18,243 bases of DNA from Phocaeicola sp. (GTDB taxonomy: Bacteria; Bacteroidota; Bacteroidia; Bacteroidales; Bacteroidaceae). The position numbers and the translations under genes are program-made. The DNA lies in NCBI GenBank assembly GCA_020026175.1, contig JAHHQV010000054.1:1-18243 (forward strand). Direction: 5' to 3'. Numbering within the stretch: the stretch's first letter is position 1; each line of letters starts with the position of its first letter. Shown here piece after piece: positions 1 through 6,331 of the stretch. The notes beneath the pieces are model-generated. The model was not told the DNA's origin. It saw only the letters and a list, made by a program, of their open reading frames with translations, and searched no databases.

Positions 1-462
1 GGAAAAGATTATGTTCTGGCAGATGGAACAATTATTAAACCTGGTGAAAAGAAAGATTTGACGGGAACTATTACTACCGTAGACAATAGTGATGCTCCTG
101 AGGGTAAACTTTATGTCATGAATGTTTATGTATTGCCAAAAGCTATACATGAAACTGAAAATAAAGGATTTTTGTTTGACCAATCTAAATTTTCAGGCGA
201 TTTTAAATTGATAGATCCTGATAATGGTCGTGCACGTAAAGTAGAATTACCTATCAGACCGAATGAACTTATTGTAGAGTTTTATCTTGTGGATGCAGCT
301 GCATGTACGGTACATCCTTTGGACAATGCTCCTGAATTGGGTAAACCAGGTGACTTTACTTCTCCAAGAAGATATATGGTAAGAAACAACAAGACTTATC
401 GTCCTAGTGGAGTTGACGAATCAAAGCGTATGTATGAGGTAAGAGTAACAGTATTGCCTTGA
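1..462 (+). CDS. 3' end of an unidentified protein (partial)
   Basis: Frame 1 is open from the first base of the window to the TGA at 460-462, so this is the C-terminal ~153 residues of a gene that begins upstream. I see no safe internal start. The fragment is rich in beta-strand-like stretches and charged loops, without a transmembrane helix or a catalytic motif I recognise, and it ends in R-V-T-V-L-P. A surface or secreted beta-rich protein, for example a fimbrillin-like one, would fit this composition, but that is only a guess. A strong hairpin terminator follows about 57 bases downstream, so this is probably the last gene of its transcription unit. It is convergent with the minus-strand tRNA and mnmA and has no visible link to the sialic acid genes. 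Confidence 0.8.
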   Translation, partial: GKDYVLADGTIIKPGEKKDLTGTITTVDNSDAPEGKLYVMNVYVLPKAIHETENKGFLFDQSKFSGDFKLIDPDNGRARKVELPIRPNELIVEFYLVDAAACTVHPLDNAPELGKPGDFTSPRRYMVRNNKTYRPSGVDESKRMYEVRVTVLP

Positions 463-517
463 TATACTTGATAATAATATCTAATAGAGATTTTTTTTTA
501 TTCGATATAATCTATGA

Positions 518-549
518 AAAAGAGGTAGAAGATTTTCTACCTCTTTTTT
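518..549 (+). terminator. Intrinsic terminator, bidirectional in form
   Basis: Perfect 11-bp stem AAGAGGTAGAA / TTCTACCTCTT (520-530 and 535-545) with a GATT loop, followed by a T-run on the plus strand and preceded by an A-run, so it could also stop minus-strand transcription. It closes the partial gene ending at 462. Confidence 0.85.
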
Positions 550-561
550 GTTATAAAAATG

Positions 562-617
562 TCCAACAAAATAAAAGGCTTCGATATATTTATATCGAAG
601 CCTTTTATTTTGTTGGA
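562..617 (-). terminator. Long perfect palindrome at the 3' end of tRNA-Gln, probable terminator
   Basis: Two 27-base arms (562-588 and 591-617) are exact inverted repeats separated by only two bases. The right arm includes the last bases of the tRNA acceptor strand (614-617). Read on the minus strand, the core GGCTTCG.../...CGAAGCC is followed by TTTTATTTT, as in an intrinsic terminator, so it probably ends the tRNA transcript. The symmetry is unusually long for a plain terminator. Confidence 0.65.
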
Positions 618-683
618 TTACCAGGATTCGAACCTGGACAAACAGAACCAAAACCTGTTGTGCTGCCATTACACCATAATCCA
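613..683 (-). tRNA. tRNA-Gln (anticodon UUG)
   Basis: The minus strand gives a full cloverleaf. The 7-bp acceptor is TGGATTA / TAATCCA with discriminator A. The anticodon arm is ACAGG / TCTGT around loop TTTTGGT, with anticodon TTG reading CAA. The T arm has the GGTTCGAATCC pattern. CCA is not encoded: the bases after the discriminator read CAA. A perfect Bacteroidetes-type promoter lies just upstream (715-747). The gene is 105 bases downstream of mnmA and in the same direction. MnmA is known to thiolate U34 of this tRNA species, so enzyme and substrate are neighbours. The 3' end overlaps the palindrome at 562-617. Confidence 0.95.
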
Positions 684-714
684 AACTTCAGTTGCTTTCT
701 TTCGAAATGCGTTG

Positions 715-747
715 CAAAGATAAGGTCTTTTTATATTAAGTTCCAAA
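715..747 (-). promoter_or_regulatory. Promoter of tRNA-Gln (-33 TTTG, -7 TATCTTTG)
   Basis: On the minus strand TTTG (747-744) is followed by 21 bases and then TATCTTTG (722-715), an exact match to the Bacteroidetes primary-sigma consensus TTTG-N19-21-TAnnTTTG. The start point would fall near 708, about 25 bases before the mature tRNA. Confidence 0.75.
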
Positions 748-788
748 TTTTTTTGTCTGTTTTTTTGTGTATATATACATTAATATCC

Positions 789-1838
789 TTATTTTACTAT
801 TCCTCCACCCAAAACTATATTGTTACGATAAAAAGCAGCGGCTTGTCCTGGAGCAATAGATGCAAGAGGTTCGTGAAGTTCTACATGCAACATTCCGTTT
901 TCGTTTTTTGTAACGGTACATCTGTTGGCTTGTTTGCGGTATCTTATTTTTACTATTACATCGTCTTTGCCAAGCAAAATATCCGGATTTATAATATTCC
1001 AGTCTGTGAGTATAAATTCATCTTTCTCAAGCGATTTTATATTGTCGCTTATTATTATCTTGTTTTCTTCGGGATATATGTCTTTGACAAACAGAGCTTT
1101 GTTCATATATATTCCAAGTCCTCTTCGTTGACCTATAGTATAAAACGGATAACCTTCATGCTTGCCTACTATATTATTGTCTTCATCGTAGAAGAATCCG
1201 GGCATTATATTTTCTTTTACATTGTTTTTCAGAAAACTTCTGTAGTCCATAGGGCAGAAACATACACCAAGACTATCTTTCTTTTTTGCTACCTTAATGA
1301 ATCCTTTTTCTGCAGCTATTTCTCTTACTCTGTTTTTAGTTAGACAACCTAATGGTAGCAACATTCTTTCCATTATGTGTTGTGGCAGTCCCCATAAGAA
1401 GAATGACTGGTCCTTGTCAGGGTCTTCTCCACATGCAATATGCCAGTATTCGTCATTTAATACCTTTTGTACGTAATGTCCGGTGGCAAGATGATAAATC
1501 CCTTCCCTATCAGCTATTTCTTCCAATATAGGCCATTTAAGATAGTTGTTGCAAAGGGTGCATGGTACGGGTGTTCTTCCCGACATATATTCTTTGATAA
1601 AGTAATCTATTATGTATTGACTGAATTTTTCTCTAACATCATGTATGATATGCCTTATTCCCAGACGATTGCAAAGTTCTGCTGCATCCTCCAGATATTC
1701 TGTATTATTGTCTTTTTCGTAAAAGCGGAATGTTATTCCGGTTACATCATATCCAGCTTCCATAAGCAGTATGGCTGCTACAGAACTATCTGTACCACCG
1801 CTCATTCCTAAAAGAACTTTGTTGTTTTTATCTATCAT
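789..1838 (-). CDS. mnmA: tRNA-specific 2-thiouridylase MnmA
   Basis: Cytoplasmic enzyme that puts the s2 group on U34 of tRNA-Lys, -Glu and -Gln, using ATP to adenylate the base and a persulfide relay for sulfur. Visible motifs, numbered from the ATG at 1838, are the PP-loop SGGTDSS at residues 13-19, the catalytic cysteine of the x-C-N motif (C96, in PCTLCN), the second relay cysteine in SLGVCF (C193), and the C-terminal beta-barrel ending in PGQAAAFY...LGGG. Length (349 aa) is normal. An in-frame GTG at 1880 would add 14 residues; I prefer the ATG because MnmA proteins usually begin just before the PP-loop and GTG starts are uncommon here. Bacteroidales often carry two MnmA paralogues; I cannot say which this is. 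A promoter and terminator-bearing leader precede it; tRNA-Gln follows. Confidence 0.95.
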   Translation of the reverse strand: MIDKNNKVLLGMSGGTDSSVAAILLMEAGYDVTGITFRFYEKDNNTEYLEDAAELCNRLGIRHIIHDVREKFSQYIIDYFIKEYMSGRTPVPCTLCNNYLKWPILEEIADREGIYHLATGHYVQKVLNDEYWHIACGEDPDKDQSFFLWGLPQHIMERMLLPLGCLTKNRVREIAAEKGFIKVAKKKDSLGVCFCPMDYRSFLKNNVKENIMPGFFYDEDNNIVGKHEGYPFYTIGQRRGLGIYMNKALFVKDIYPEENKIIISDNIKSLEKDEFILTDWNIINPDILLGKDDVIVKIRYRKQANRCTVTKNENGMLHVELHEPLASIAPGQAAAFYRNNIVLGGGIVK

Positions 1839-1888
1839 ATATTTATCTATTGTATGCTTCGTTTTTTTAAGGTACTTCACTTATGGGC

Positions 1889-1915
1889 AAAAAAAAAGGA
1901 GTACCGCTGTACTCC
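1889..1915 (-). terminator. Intrinsic terminator in the mnmA leader (possible attenuator)
   Basis: On the minus strand a 7-bp stem GGAGTAC / GTACTCC (1915-1909 and 1904-1898) with a 4-base loop is followed at once by nine T residues (1897-1889). It lies between the predicted mnmA promoter and the mnmA start codon, so it would stop transcripts after about 65 bases unless antitermination occurs. Confidence 0.8.
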
Positions 1916-1953
1916 AACCTTTGTTAACCTTAAAATCTAATACTATGAAAAAC
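1889..1953 (-). ncRNA. Short leader RNA upstream of mnmA
   Basis: Transcription from the promoter at 1960-1989 would begin near 1953 and yield a ~65-base RNA ending at the terminator above. The minus-strand segment around TTAGATTTTAAGGTTAAC resembles a leader I recall recurring upstream of other Bacteroides genes, but I could not compare it. It may be a cis attenuator for mnmA or a small RNA with its own promoter and terminator. No convincing leader peptide was seen in the transcribed strand. Confidence 0.45.
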
Positions 1954-1959
1954 ACGATG

Positions 1960-1989
1960 CAAAGGTACTGACTTTTCTGATACCTGCAA
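1960..1989 (-). promoter_or_regulatory. Promoter of the mnmA leader (-33 TTG, -7 TACCTTTG)
   Basis: On the minus strand, TTG (1989-1987, in context ACTTG) is followed by 19 bases and then TACCTTTG (1967-1960), which matches the Bacteroidetes -7 consensus TAnnTTTG exactly. Spacing is within the usual 19-21. Confidence 0.7.
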
Positions 1990-2105
1990 GTTTTTATGCC
2001 TGAAATTCCTGTTTTATAACATTGTTTAATAAATAAGTCCAGATATACATCTTTGTTAATATAAAAGTTAAATGACAATTATAGAGTGACATATCATCGT
2101 TATAA

Positions 2106-2666
2106 TCAGCAGTCTCCAATATTTACCTTCTCGAATTTATATCCCATTCTTTTCAGTTGTATTGCAGCCCCTGTTCGGTACATCACCTTTACGGCACGCG
2201 TGAATACATGATATGCAGTTGCGCTTTGAGGTTCTATTTGTTCGCGGCGTATAAGGTCGACCGTTGTTTCGCCACACCTTCTTATTATTTCCTCTATATC
2301 TCTTGCATCATTACTTTCCAGTGGCAGACCTACAACATCTCTTACAAGATGTTCGTCCATGTCGTCGAATCCTTGTTCGCCGTAAAAATCTTTGTATTTT
2401 GCTTTCGAGATGGTATTCCAGTCTATATCCCATCCATATGCCACAGCCATTCCTATATACGAAGCCCATGCCACCGATACTGTTGGATAATCTTGCACTT
2501 GTGTCACTGCATCTGCTATATATTCGGGTGCTATTGTTTGCCAGTATTCGTCAATGTCATCTGTGGCAAGCAGTGTCCCGTCAAGGAATTTGTAGTTTGT
2601 GCATAGTCTGAGCAGTGTCTGCTGCAGCTTGTTTTCAAAGCAGTCTAGATATTCATTTAATTCCAT
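2106..2666 (-). CDS. Hypothetical cytoplasmic protein, 186 aa
   Basis: I do not recognise this protein. It starts with ATG at 2666 and has no signal peptide or convincing transmembrane helix. It looks mostly alpha-helical and acidic. The middle part (residues 60-84) is rich in aromatic and small residues, with A-W-A-S-Y and Y-G-W-D-I-D-W patterns. The C-terminal third (120-180) is helical and basic/amphipathic, ending in G-D-C. It has the feel of a conserved Bacteroidales domain of unknown function, not a random open frame, and its codon use resembles its neighbours. It begins 48 bases after the stop of the ROK repressor gene on the same strand, with no clear terminator or promoter between, so the two may be co-transcribed. 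A role in sialic acid use cannot be inferred from this alone. Confidence 0.8.
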   Translation of the reverse strand: MELNEYLDCFENKLQQTLLRLCTNYKFLDGTLLATDDIDEYWQTIAPEYIADAVTQVQDYPTVSVAWASYIGMAVAYGWDIDWNTISKAKYKDFYGEQGFDDMDEHLVRDVVGLPLESNDARDIEEIIRRCGETTVDLIRREQIEPQSATAYHVFTRAVKVMYRTGAAIQLKRMGYKFEKVNIGDC

Positions 2667-2714
2667 AATCTGTTTTTTTTTGCAATATTCGTAAAATCCA
2701 TTTAAAAATGCAAT

Positions 2715-3902
2715 TTAAACGGTCATTTGTTTTATGAATCTTTCTCTGGCAATAAGGCATGCACCTATAGCTCCACTATTTTCTTTAAGTTTGGATAATA
2801 TTATATTGGTGTTTTTGTTTACTATTTTAAGAGTATATTTCTTTATTGATGATTTTAATGGAAGGAAAAAATAATCTCCAGTTGATGCCATTGTTCCTCC
2901 TATAATTATAAGTTCAGGATTTAGTAGGTTTATAAGATTTGAGACATGTTTACCAAGTTCGCTTCCTATTTTTTCTACTAAGTCTATACAAAGCAAGTCT
3001 TCAGAATTTGTAGCATTGATAATGTCAAGCAAGGAAATACTTTCATTATTGTTTGCTTTCTCCGATAAAATGGATTTTTTCCCGTTGTTAAGACTTTCCA
3101 TTAATTTTCGATGAAGAGCAGAACCTGATACTTCGGTTTCCAAACATCCTTTTTTACCACAATGGCACATGATTTCATTGTTGTATGCATAAAAGTGTCC
3201 TAGTTCGCCTGCGTATCCGTACTTTCCTTTTACAATATCTCCATTTATGACAAGTCCTGAACCAAGCCCCCACCCTACATTTATATATATAATGTTCTTT
3301 TCAGTATAGTTGCCCATAAACAATTCTCCTACCAACATTGCTCTTGTGTCATTTTCTATTACAATCTTATGGTTTAGTTCATATTCCAGAACTTCTGTAA
3401 TGGGGTCTTCAAGGAATGTGAAGAAAGTATGGCTTATTCCTGCTTCAGTATCAATTCTTCCCGGTATATTTATGCAGATATATTTTATGGATATTTTGTT
3501 TATCTCCCACACTTTGAATGTATTGTTTATGATACTACAAAGTTTCTTGAGGCCTTTATTTGAATTTTCTATACTGCAGTTATAGCCGATGTTGTTTATA
3601 ACATCTCCACAGAAGTCCATCAGGCTGATATGTATAAAATCCTTTTTTATATCAACTCCCATGAACAAACCCACATTTTTGTTTACTTTATATAGAACAG
3701 GAGGTCTTCCTTCTGCCTTTTCCACTTTACCGGCATTTATAATATAATTATTGTCAAACAAGTACGAAACGAGCTTGTTTGTTGTAGGAATACTCAAATT
3801 TAAGTCTTTTGAGATTTGTGGGATGGTCAGTTCTATTTTCCGAATGAAAAATTCCAGTAGTTCTTTTGGCGGAGTCTTTAGTTTATTAGTATTTGTTTCC
3901 AT
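2715..3902 (-). CDS. ROK-family transcriptional repressor (probable regulator of the nan operon)
   Basis: 395 aa. Residues ~12-60 form a winged-helix DNA-binding domain (I-P-Q-I-S-K-D-L-N-L-S-I-P-T-T-N-K-L helix-turn-helix). The rest is a ROK sugar-binding domain: E-N-D-T-R-A (D185), G-W-G-L-G-S-G, E-L-G-H (233-236) and the zinc-binding C-H-C-G-K-K-G-C-L-E block (C246, C248, C253). The kinase phosphate-binding signature D-I-G-G-T is replaced by D-I-K-K-D (84-88), so it should sense an amino sugar and not phosphorylate it. It is divergent from the sialic acid lyase gene, across a region with palindromes one of which overlaps its own promoter. I infer autoregulation and repression of the nan operon, relieved by a pathway intermediate such as ManNAc or GlcNAc; the ligand is not visible in the sequence. 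Confidence 0.9.
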   Translation of the reverse strand: METNTNKLKTPPKELLEFFIRKIELTIPQISKDLNLSIPTTNKLVSYLFDNNYIINAGKVEKAEGRPPVLYKVNKNVGLFMGVDIKKDFIHISLMDFCGDVINNIGYNCSIENSNKGLKKLCSIINNTFKVWEINKISIKYICINIPGRIDTEAGISHTFFTFLEDPITEVLEYELNHKIVIENDTRAMLVGELFMGNYTEKNIIYINVGWGLGSGLVINGDIVKGKYGYAGELGHFYAYNNEIMCHCGKKGCLETEVSGSALHRKLMESLNNGKKSILSEKANNNESISLLDIINATNSEDLLCIDLVEKIGSELGKHVSNLINLLNPELIIIGGTMASTGDYFFLPLKSSIKKYTLKIVNKNTNIILSKLKENSGAIGACLIARERFIKQMTV

Positions 3903-3927
3903 TGTATTATTGTTTATTCTACTTGTA

Positions 3928-3957
3928 CAAATATATAAAATGTTTTATTATATACCA
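3928..3957 (-). promoter_or_regulatory. Promoter of the ROK repressor gene
   Basis: On the minus strand TATATTTG (3935-3928) matches the -7 consensus TAnnTTTG exactly. Nineteen bases upstream lies TGG (3957-3955), a poor -33 element. The gap between them is largely filled by the palindrome at 3934-3949, the arrangement expected of an autoregulated gene. Confidence 0.6.
3934..3949. promoter_or_regulatory. Candidate operator, copy 1 (repressor promoter)
   Basis: TATAAAATGTTTTATT differs from the perfect palindrome at 4007-4022 at two of 16 positions and lies inside the spacer of the ROK gene promoter. Confidence 0.5.
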
Positions 3958-4006
3958 TAGAGTAATTGAAAATAATTAAATAATATATCAAAAACGTGTT
4001 TATTTA

Positions 4007-4022
4007 TATAAAACGTTTTATA
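4007..4022. promoter_or_regulatory. Candidate operator, copy 2 (perfect 16-bp palindrome)
   Basis: TATAAAACGTTTTATA is a perfect palindrome in the middle of the divergent region. A weak -7-like AATATTTG (4027-4034) follows on the plus strand, so this copy may lie in the spacer of the nan operon promoter. That promoter is not clear enough to list alone. A degenerate relative with core AAAACGTGTTTA is at about 3988-4003. Confidence 0.55.
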
Positions 4023-4054
4023 AAATAATATTTGTATATATCTAAAATACACGA

Positions 4055-4070
4055 TAAAAAATGTTTTATA
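4055..4070. promoter_or_regulatory. Candidate operator, copy 3
   Basis: TAAAAAATGTTTTATA differs from the perfect copy at two of 16 positions. Its centre is 48 bases downstream of copy 2, on the nan operon side. Confidence 0.45.
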
Positions 4071-4097
4071 ACATATAATATAACAAAAATATAGTTT

Positions 4098-4130
4098 ATA
4101 GATTAATAAAGTCATGTATAATTAATCTAT
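4098..4130. repeat. Inverted repeat ATAGATTAAT / ATTAATCTAT
   Basis: Ten-base perfect arms (4098-4107 and 4121-4130) are separated by 13 bases, 58 bases before the lyase start codon. It could be a second regulator's site or a hairpin in the 5' untranslated region. No T-run follows, so it is not a terminator. Confidence 0.5.
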
Positions 4131-4143
4131 TCTATTTATAAAG

Positions 4144-4155
4144 TGTAAATTTACA
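4144..4155. repeat. 12-bp palindrome in the nan operon 5' region
   Basis: TGTAAATTTACA is a perfect palindrome 32 bases before the lyase ATG. It differs from the TATAAAA-type copies, so it may bind another regulator or be a chance AT-rich dyad. Confidence 0.35.
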
Positions 4156-4187
4156 TCAGAAACAAATAATCAAAAAAACAATAAGAT

Positions 4188-5105
4188 ATGGAAAAGATAA
4201 TTGGCTTAATCGATGCTCCTTTTACTCCGTTTTATGAAAATGGAGAAGTAAATTTAGAACCAATAGCCGCTTATGCCGCTATGCTTGCAAAAAATGGTCT
4301 TAAAGGCGTATTTATAAACGGTTCGTCGGGTGAGGGATATATGCTTACAGAAGATGAGCGTATGAAACTTGCTGAAGAATGGGTACGAGTAGCGCCGGAA
4401 GGTTTCAAGGTAATAGTTCATGTTGGCAGCTGCTGCGTAAAAGCCAGCAAGATGCTTGCAGAACATGCACAGAAGATTGGTGCATGGGGTATTGGTGCAA
4501 TGGCTCCTCCTTTCCCTAAAGTTGGCCGTGTAGAAGAGTTGGTGAAATACTGCGAAGAAATAGCAGCAGGTGCTCCTGAACTTCCTTTCTACTATTATCA
4601 TATTCCAGCTTTCAACGGAGCTTTCCTTCCTATGGTTGAGCTATTGAAAGCAGTAGACGGACGTATTCCTAATTTTGCCGGAATCAAGTATACATTCGAA
4701 AGCATTTATGAATACAATCAGTGCAGACTGTATAAAAACGGTAAGTTCGACATGCTTCACGGACAAGACGAAACAATTCTTCCTTCTTTGGCCATGGGTG
4801 GTGCTCAAGGTGGTATTGGCGGTACAACAAACTATAACGGAATAAATCTTGTAGGCATCATCGATGCTTGGAAAGCCGGAGATATAGAGAAGGCACGCGA
4901 ACTTCAGAACTTCTCTCAGGAAGTAATCAATGTAATATGTCATTATCGCGGTAATATTGTAGGCGGTAAGAGAATAATGAAGCTTATAGGTCTTGACTTG
5001 GGAAAGAACCGCACTCCTTTCCAGAACATGACAGATGAAGAAGAAAACAGAATGAAGGCCGAGCTTGAATCTATAAACTTCTTTGAACGTTGCAATAAGT
5101 TTTAA
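4188..5105 (+). CDS. nanL: N-acetylneuraminate lyase (sialic acid aldolase)
   Basis: Cytoplasmic class I aldolase that splits N-acetylneuraminate into N-acetylmannosamine and pyruvate through a Schiff base, the first intracellular step of the pathway. The 305-aa protein is a DHDPS/NAL-type TIM barrel of normal length. It shows G-S-S-G-E at 45-49 (carboxylate binding), the catalytic tyrosine in F-Y-Y-Y-H-I-P (Y137) and the Schiff-base lysine in A-G-I-K-Y-T (K167). The Y-T after the lysine and the F-Y-Y-Y block favour sialic acid lyase over dihydrodipicolinate synthase, and the neighbours agree. It is the first gene of the operon, divergent from the ROK repressor. The name nanL follows the Bacteroides fragilis nanLET operon; nanA is the E. 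coli name. Confidence 0.95.
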   Translation: MEKIIGLIDAPFTPFYENGEVNLEPIAAYAAMLAKNGLKGVFINGSSGEGYMLTEDERMKLAEEWVRVAPEGFKVIVHVGSCCVKASKMLAEHAQKIGAWGIGAMAPPFPKVGRVEELVKYCEEIAAGAPELPFYYYHIPAFNGAFLPMVELLKAVDGRIPNFAGIKYTFESIYEYNQCRLYKNGKFDMLHGQDETILPSLAMGGAQGGIGGTTNYNGINLVGIIDAWKAGDIEKARELQNFSQEVINVICHYRGNIVGGKRIMKLIGLDLGKNRTPFQNMTDEEENRMKAELESINFFERCNKF

Positions 5106-5125
5106 TTCAAAAAAAACAAGAAAAT

Positions 5126-6304
5126 ATGCCTACAAACAAATATTTTGAATATTGGGCAGAGAGATATAAAGGAGACCTTGTAGACAATATACTTCCATTT
5201 TGGTTCTCGAACGGGCTGGACAAAGAAAATGGAGGTATATATACATGTCTTGACAGAGACGGACAGTTGATGGACTCAACAAAGTCCGTCTGGTTTCAGG
5301 GCCGTTTTGCCTTTATATGTGCATTTGCCTATAATAATGTAGAAAAGAATCCTGAATGGCTTGCTGCTGCTAAGTCTACCCTCGAATTTATCGAGAACCA
5401 CTGCTTTGATACAGATGGAAGAATGTATTTTGAAGTAGCGGCAGACGGAACTCCACTAAGAAAAAGAAGATATGTATTTTCAGAAAGTTTTGCTGCTATA
5501 GCAATGGCTGAATATGCGTTGGCTGCAAATGATGAAGAATATGCCAGAAAGGCTCTCAGTCTTTTCAAGGATATGCGACGTTTCATCAAGACTCCTGGTA
5601 TTCTCGAACCTAAATACTTGCCTGAAGTAAAGGCGCAGGGACATTCCATAACAATGATTATGGTAAATGTTGCTACATGTATAAAGAAAGTGATGAGCGA
5701 CCCTGAACTTGACGAACAGCTTGACGAGTCAATACATGCATTGAAGCATTATTTCATGCATCCAGAGTTTAAGGCACTCCTTGAGATGGTAGGTCCTGAA
5801 GGCGAACTGATTGATACATTGAATGGCCGTACTATAAATCCCGGACATTGTATAGAGACAGCATGGTTCTTGTTTGATGTGGCAGAATCACGTGGAAACG
5901 ATAGAGAACTTATCGATATGGCATTGACAATCCTTGACTGGTCGTGGGACTGGGGATGGGACAAGCAGTATGGAGGTATAATCAATTTCCGTGATTGCAA
6001 GAACCTTCCTCCACAGGATTATTCACAAGACATGAAGTTCTGGTGGCCACAAACAGAAGCCGTCATTGCCAATCTTTATGCCTATAAGATAACAGGAGAT
6101 GAAAAATACCTGAAACGCCATAAGATGGTAAGCGACTGGACTTATGCACATTTCCCTGACAATGAGTTTGGAGAATGGTATGGCTATCTTCATCGTGACG
6201 GTACAGTAGCCCAGCCTGCAAAAGGAAATCTGTTTAAGGGTCCGTTCCATATACCAAGAATGATGATTAAGGGGTATATGTTGTGTAATGAAATAGTAAA
6301 ATAG
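5126..6304 (+). CDS. nanE: N-acylglucosamine 2-epimerase (ManNAc to GlcNAc)
   Basis: 392-aa (alpha/alpha)6-barrel protein of the AGE family. It interconverts N-acetylmannosamine and N-acetylglucosamine without prior phosphorylation, as shown for the B. fragilis nanLET pathway, which differs from the ManNAc-6-phosphate route of E. coli. Family active-site residues are visible: R60 (W-F-Q-G-R), H173 (G-H-S-I-T-M), H241 and E244 (P-G-H-C-I-E-T-A-W-F), and H375 near the C-terminus (P-F-H-I-P-R). There is no signal peptide, so it is cytoplasmic. It starts 20 bases after the lyase stop and is followed by the transporter gene. The fit of family, length and context makes ManNAc the likely substrate; other AGE substrates such as cellobiose or mannose are unlikely here. 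Confidence 0.93.
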   Translation: MPTNKYFEYWAERYKGDLVDNILPFWFSNGLDKENGGIYTCLDRDGQLMDSTKSVWFQGRFAFICAFAYNNVEKNPEWLAAAKSTLEFIENHCFDTDGRMYFEVAADGTPLRKRRYVFSESFAAIAMAEYALAANDEEYARKALSLFKDMRRFIKTPGILEPKYLPEVKAQGHSITMIMVNVATCIKKVMSDPELDEQLDESIHALKHYFMHPEFKALLEMVGPEGELIDTLNGRTINPGHCIETAWFLFDVAESRGNDRELIDMALTILDWSWDWGWDKQYGGIINFRDCKNLPPQDYSQDMKFWWPQTEAVIANLYAYKITGDEKYLKRHKMVSDWTYAHFPDNEFGEWYGYLHRDGTVAQPAKGNLFKGPFHIPRMMIKGYMLCNEIVK

Positions 6305-6331
6305 TTTAATTTAATTTTTTAACCTAATATC

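Noticed and set aside
481..684. 67-codon open frame on the minus strand
   Set aside because: It covers the tRNA-Gln gene and its hairpin, which explain the sequence.
459..1343. 294-codon open frame on the plus strand
   Set aside because: It runs through the terminator, the palindrome, the tRNA on the other strand and antisense to mnmA. Its composition is that of an AT-rich shadow frame.
1944..1971. Plus-strand mini frame M-K-N-T-M-Q-R-Y as a possible leader peptide
   Set aside because: Promoter and terminator signals here are on the minus strand and nothing on the plus strand follows for it to control.
1881..2078. 65-codon open frame on the minus strand upstream of mnmA
   Set aside because: It spans the promoter, leader and terminator of mnmA and has no protein-like features.
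2157..2611. Two overlapping plus-strand frames of 149 and 115 codons
   Set aside because: Antisense to the 186-aa protein gene; rich in Cys, His and Tyr as shadows here usually are.
2715..3902. ROK protein as the missing GlcNAc/ManNAc kinase
   Set aside because: It has an N-terminal winged helix, and the phosphate-binding D-I-G-G-T motif is replaced by D-I-K-K-D.
4188..5105. Dihydrodipicolinate synthase as the identity of the lyase-family gene
   Set aside because: The active-site surroundings (F-Y-Y-Y-H-I-P, G-I-K-Y-T) and the whole operon point to sialic acid lyase.
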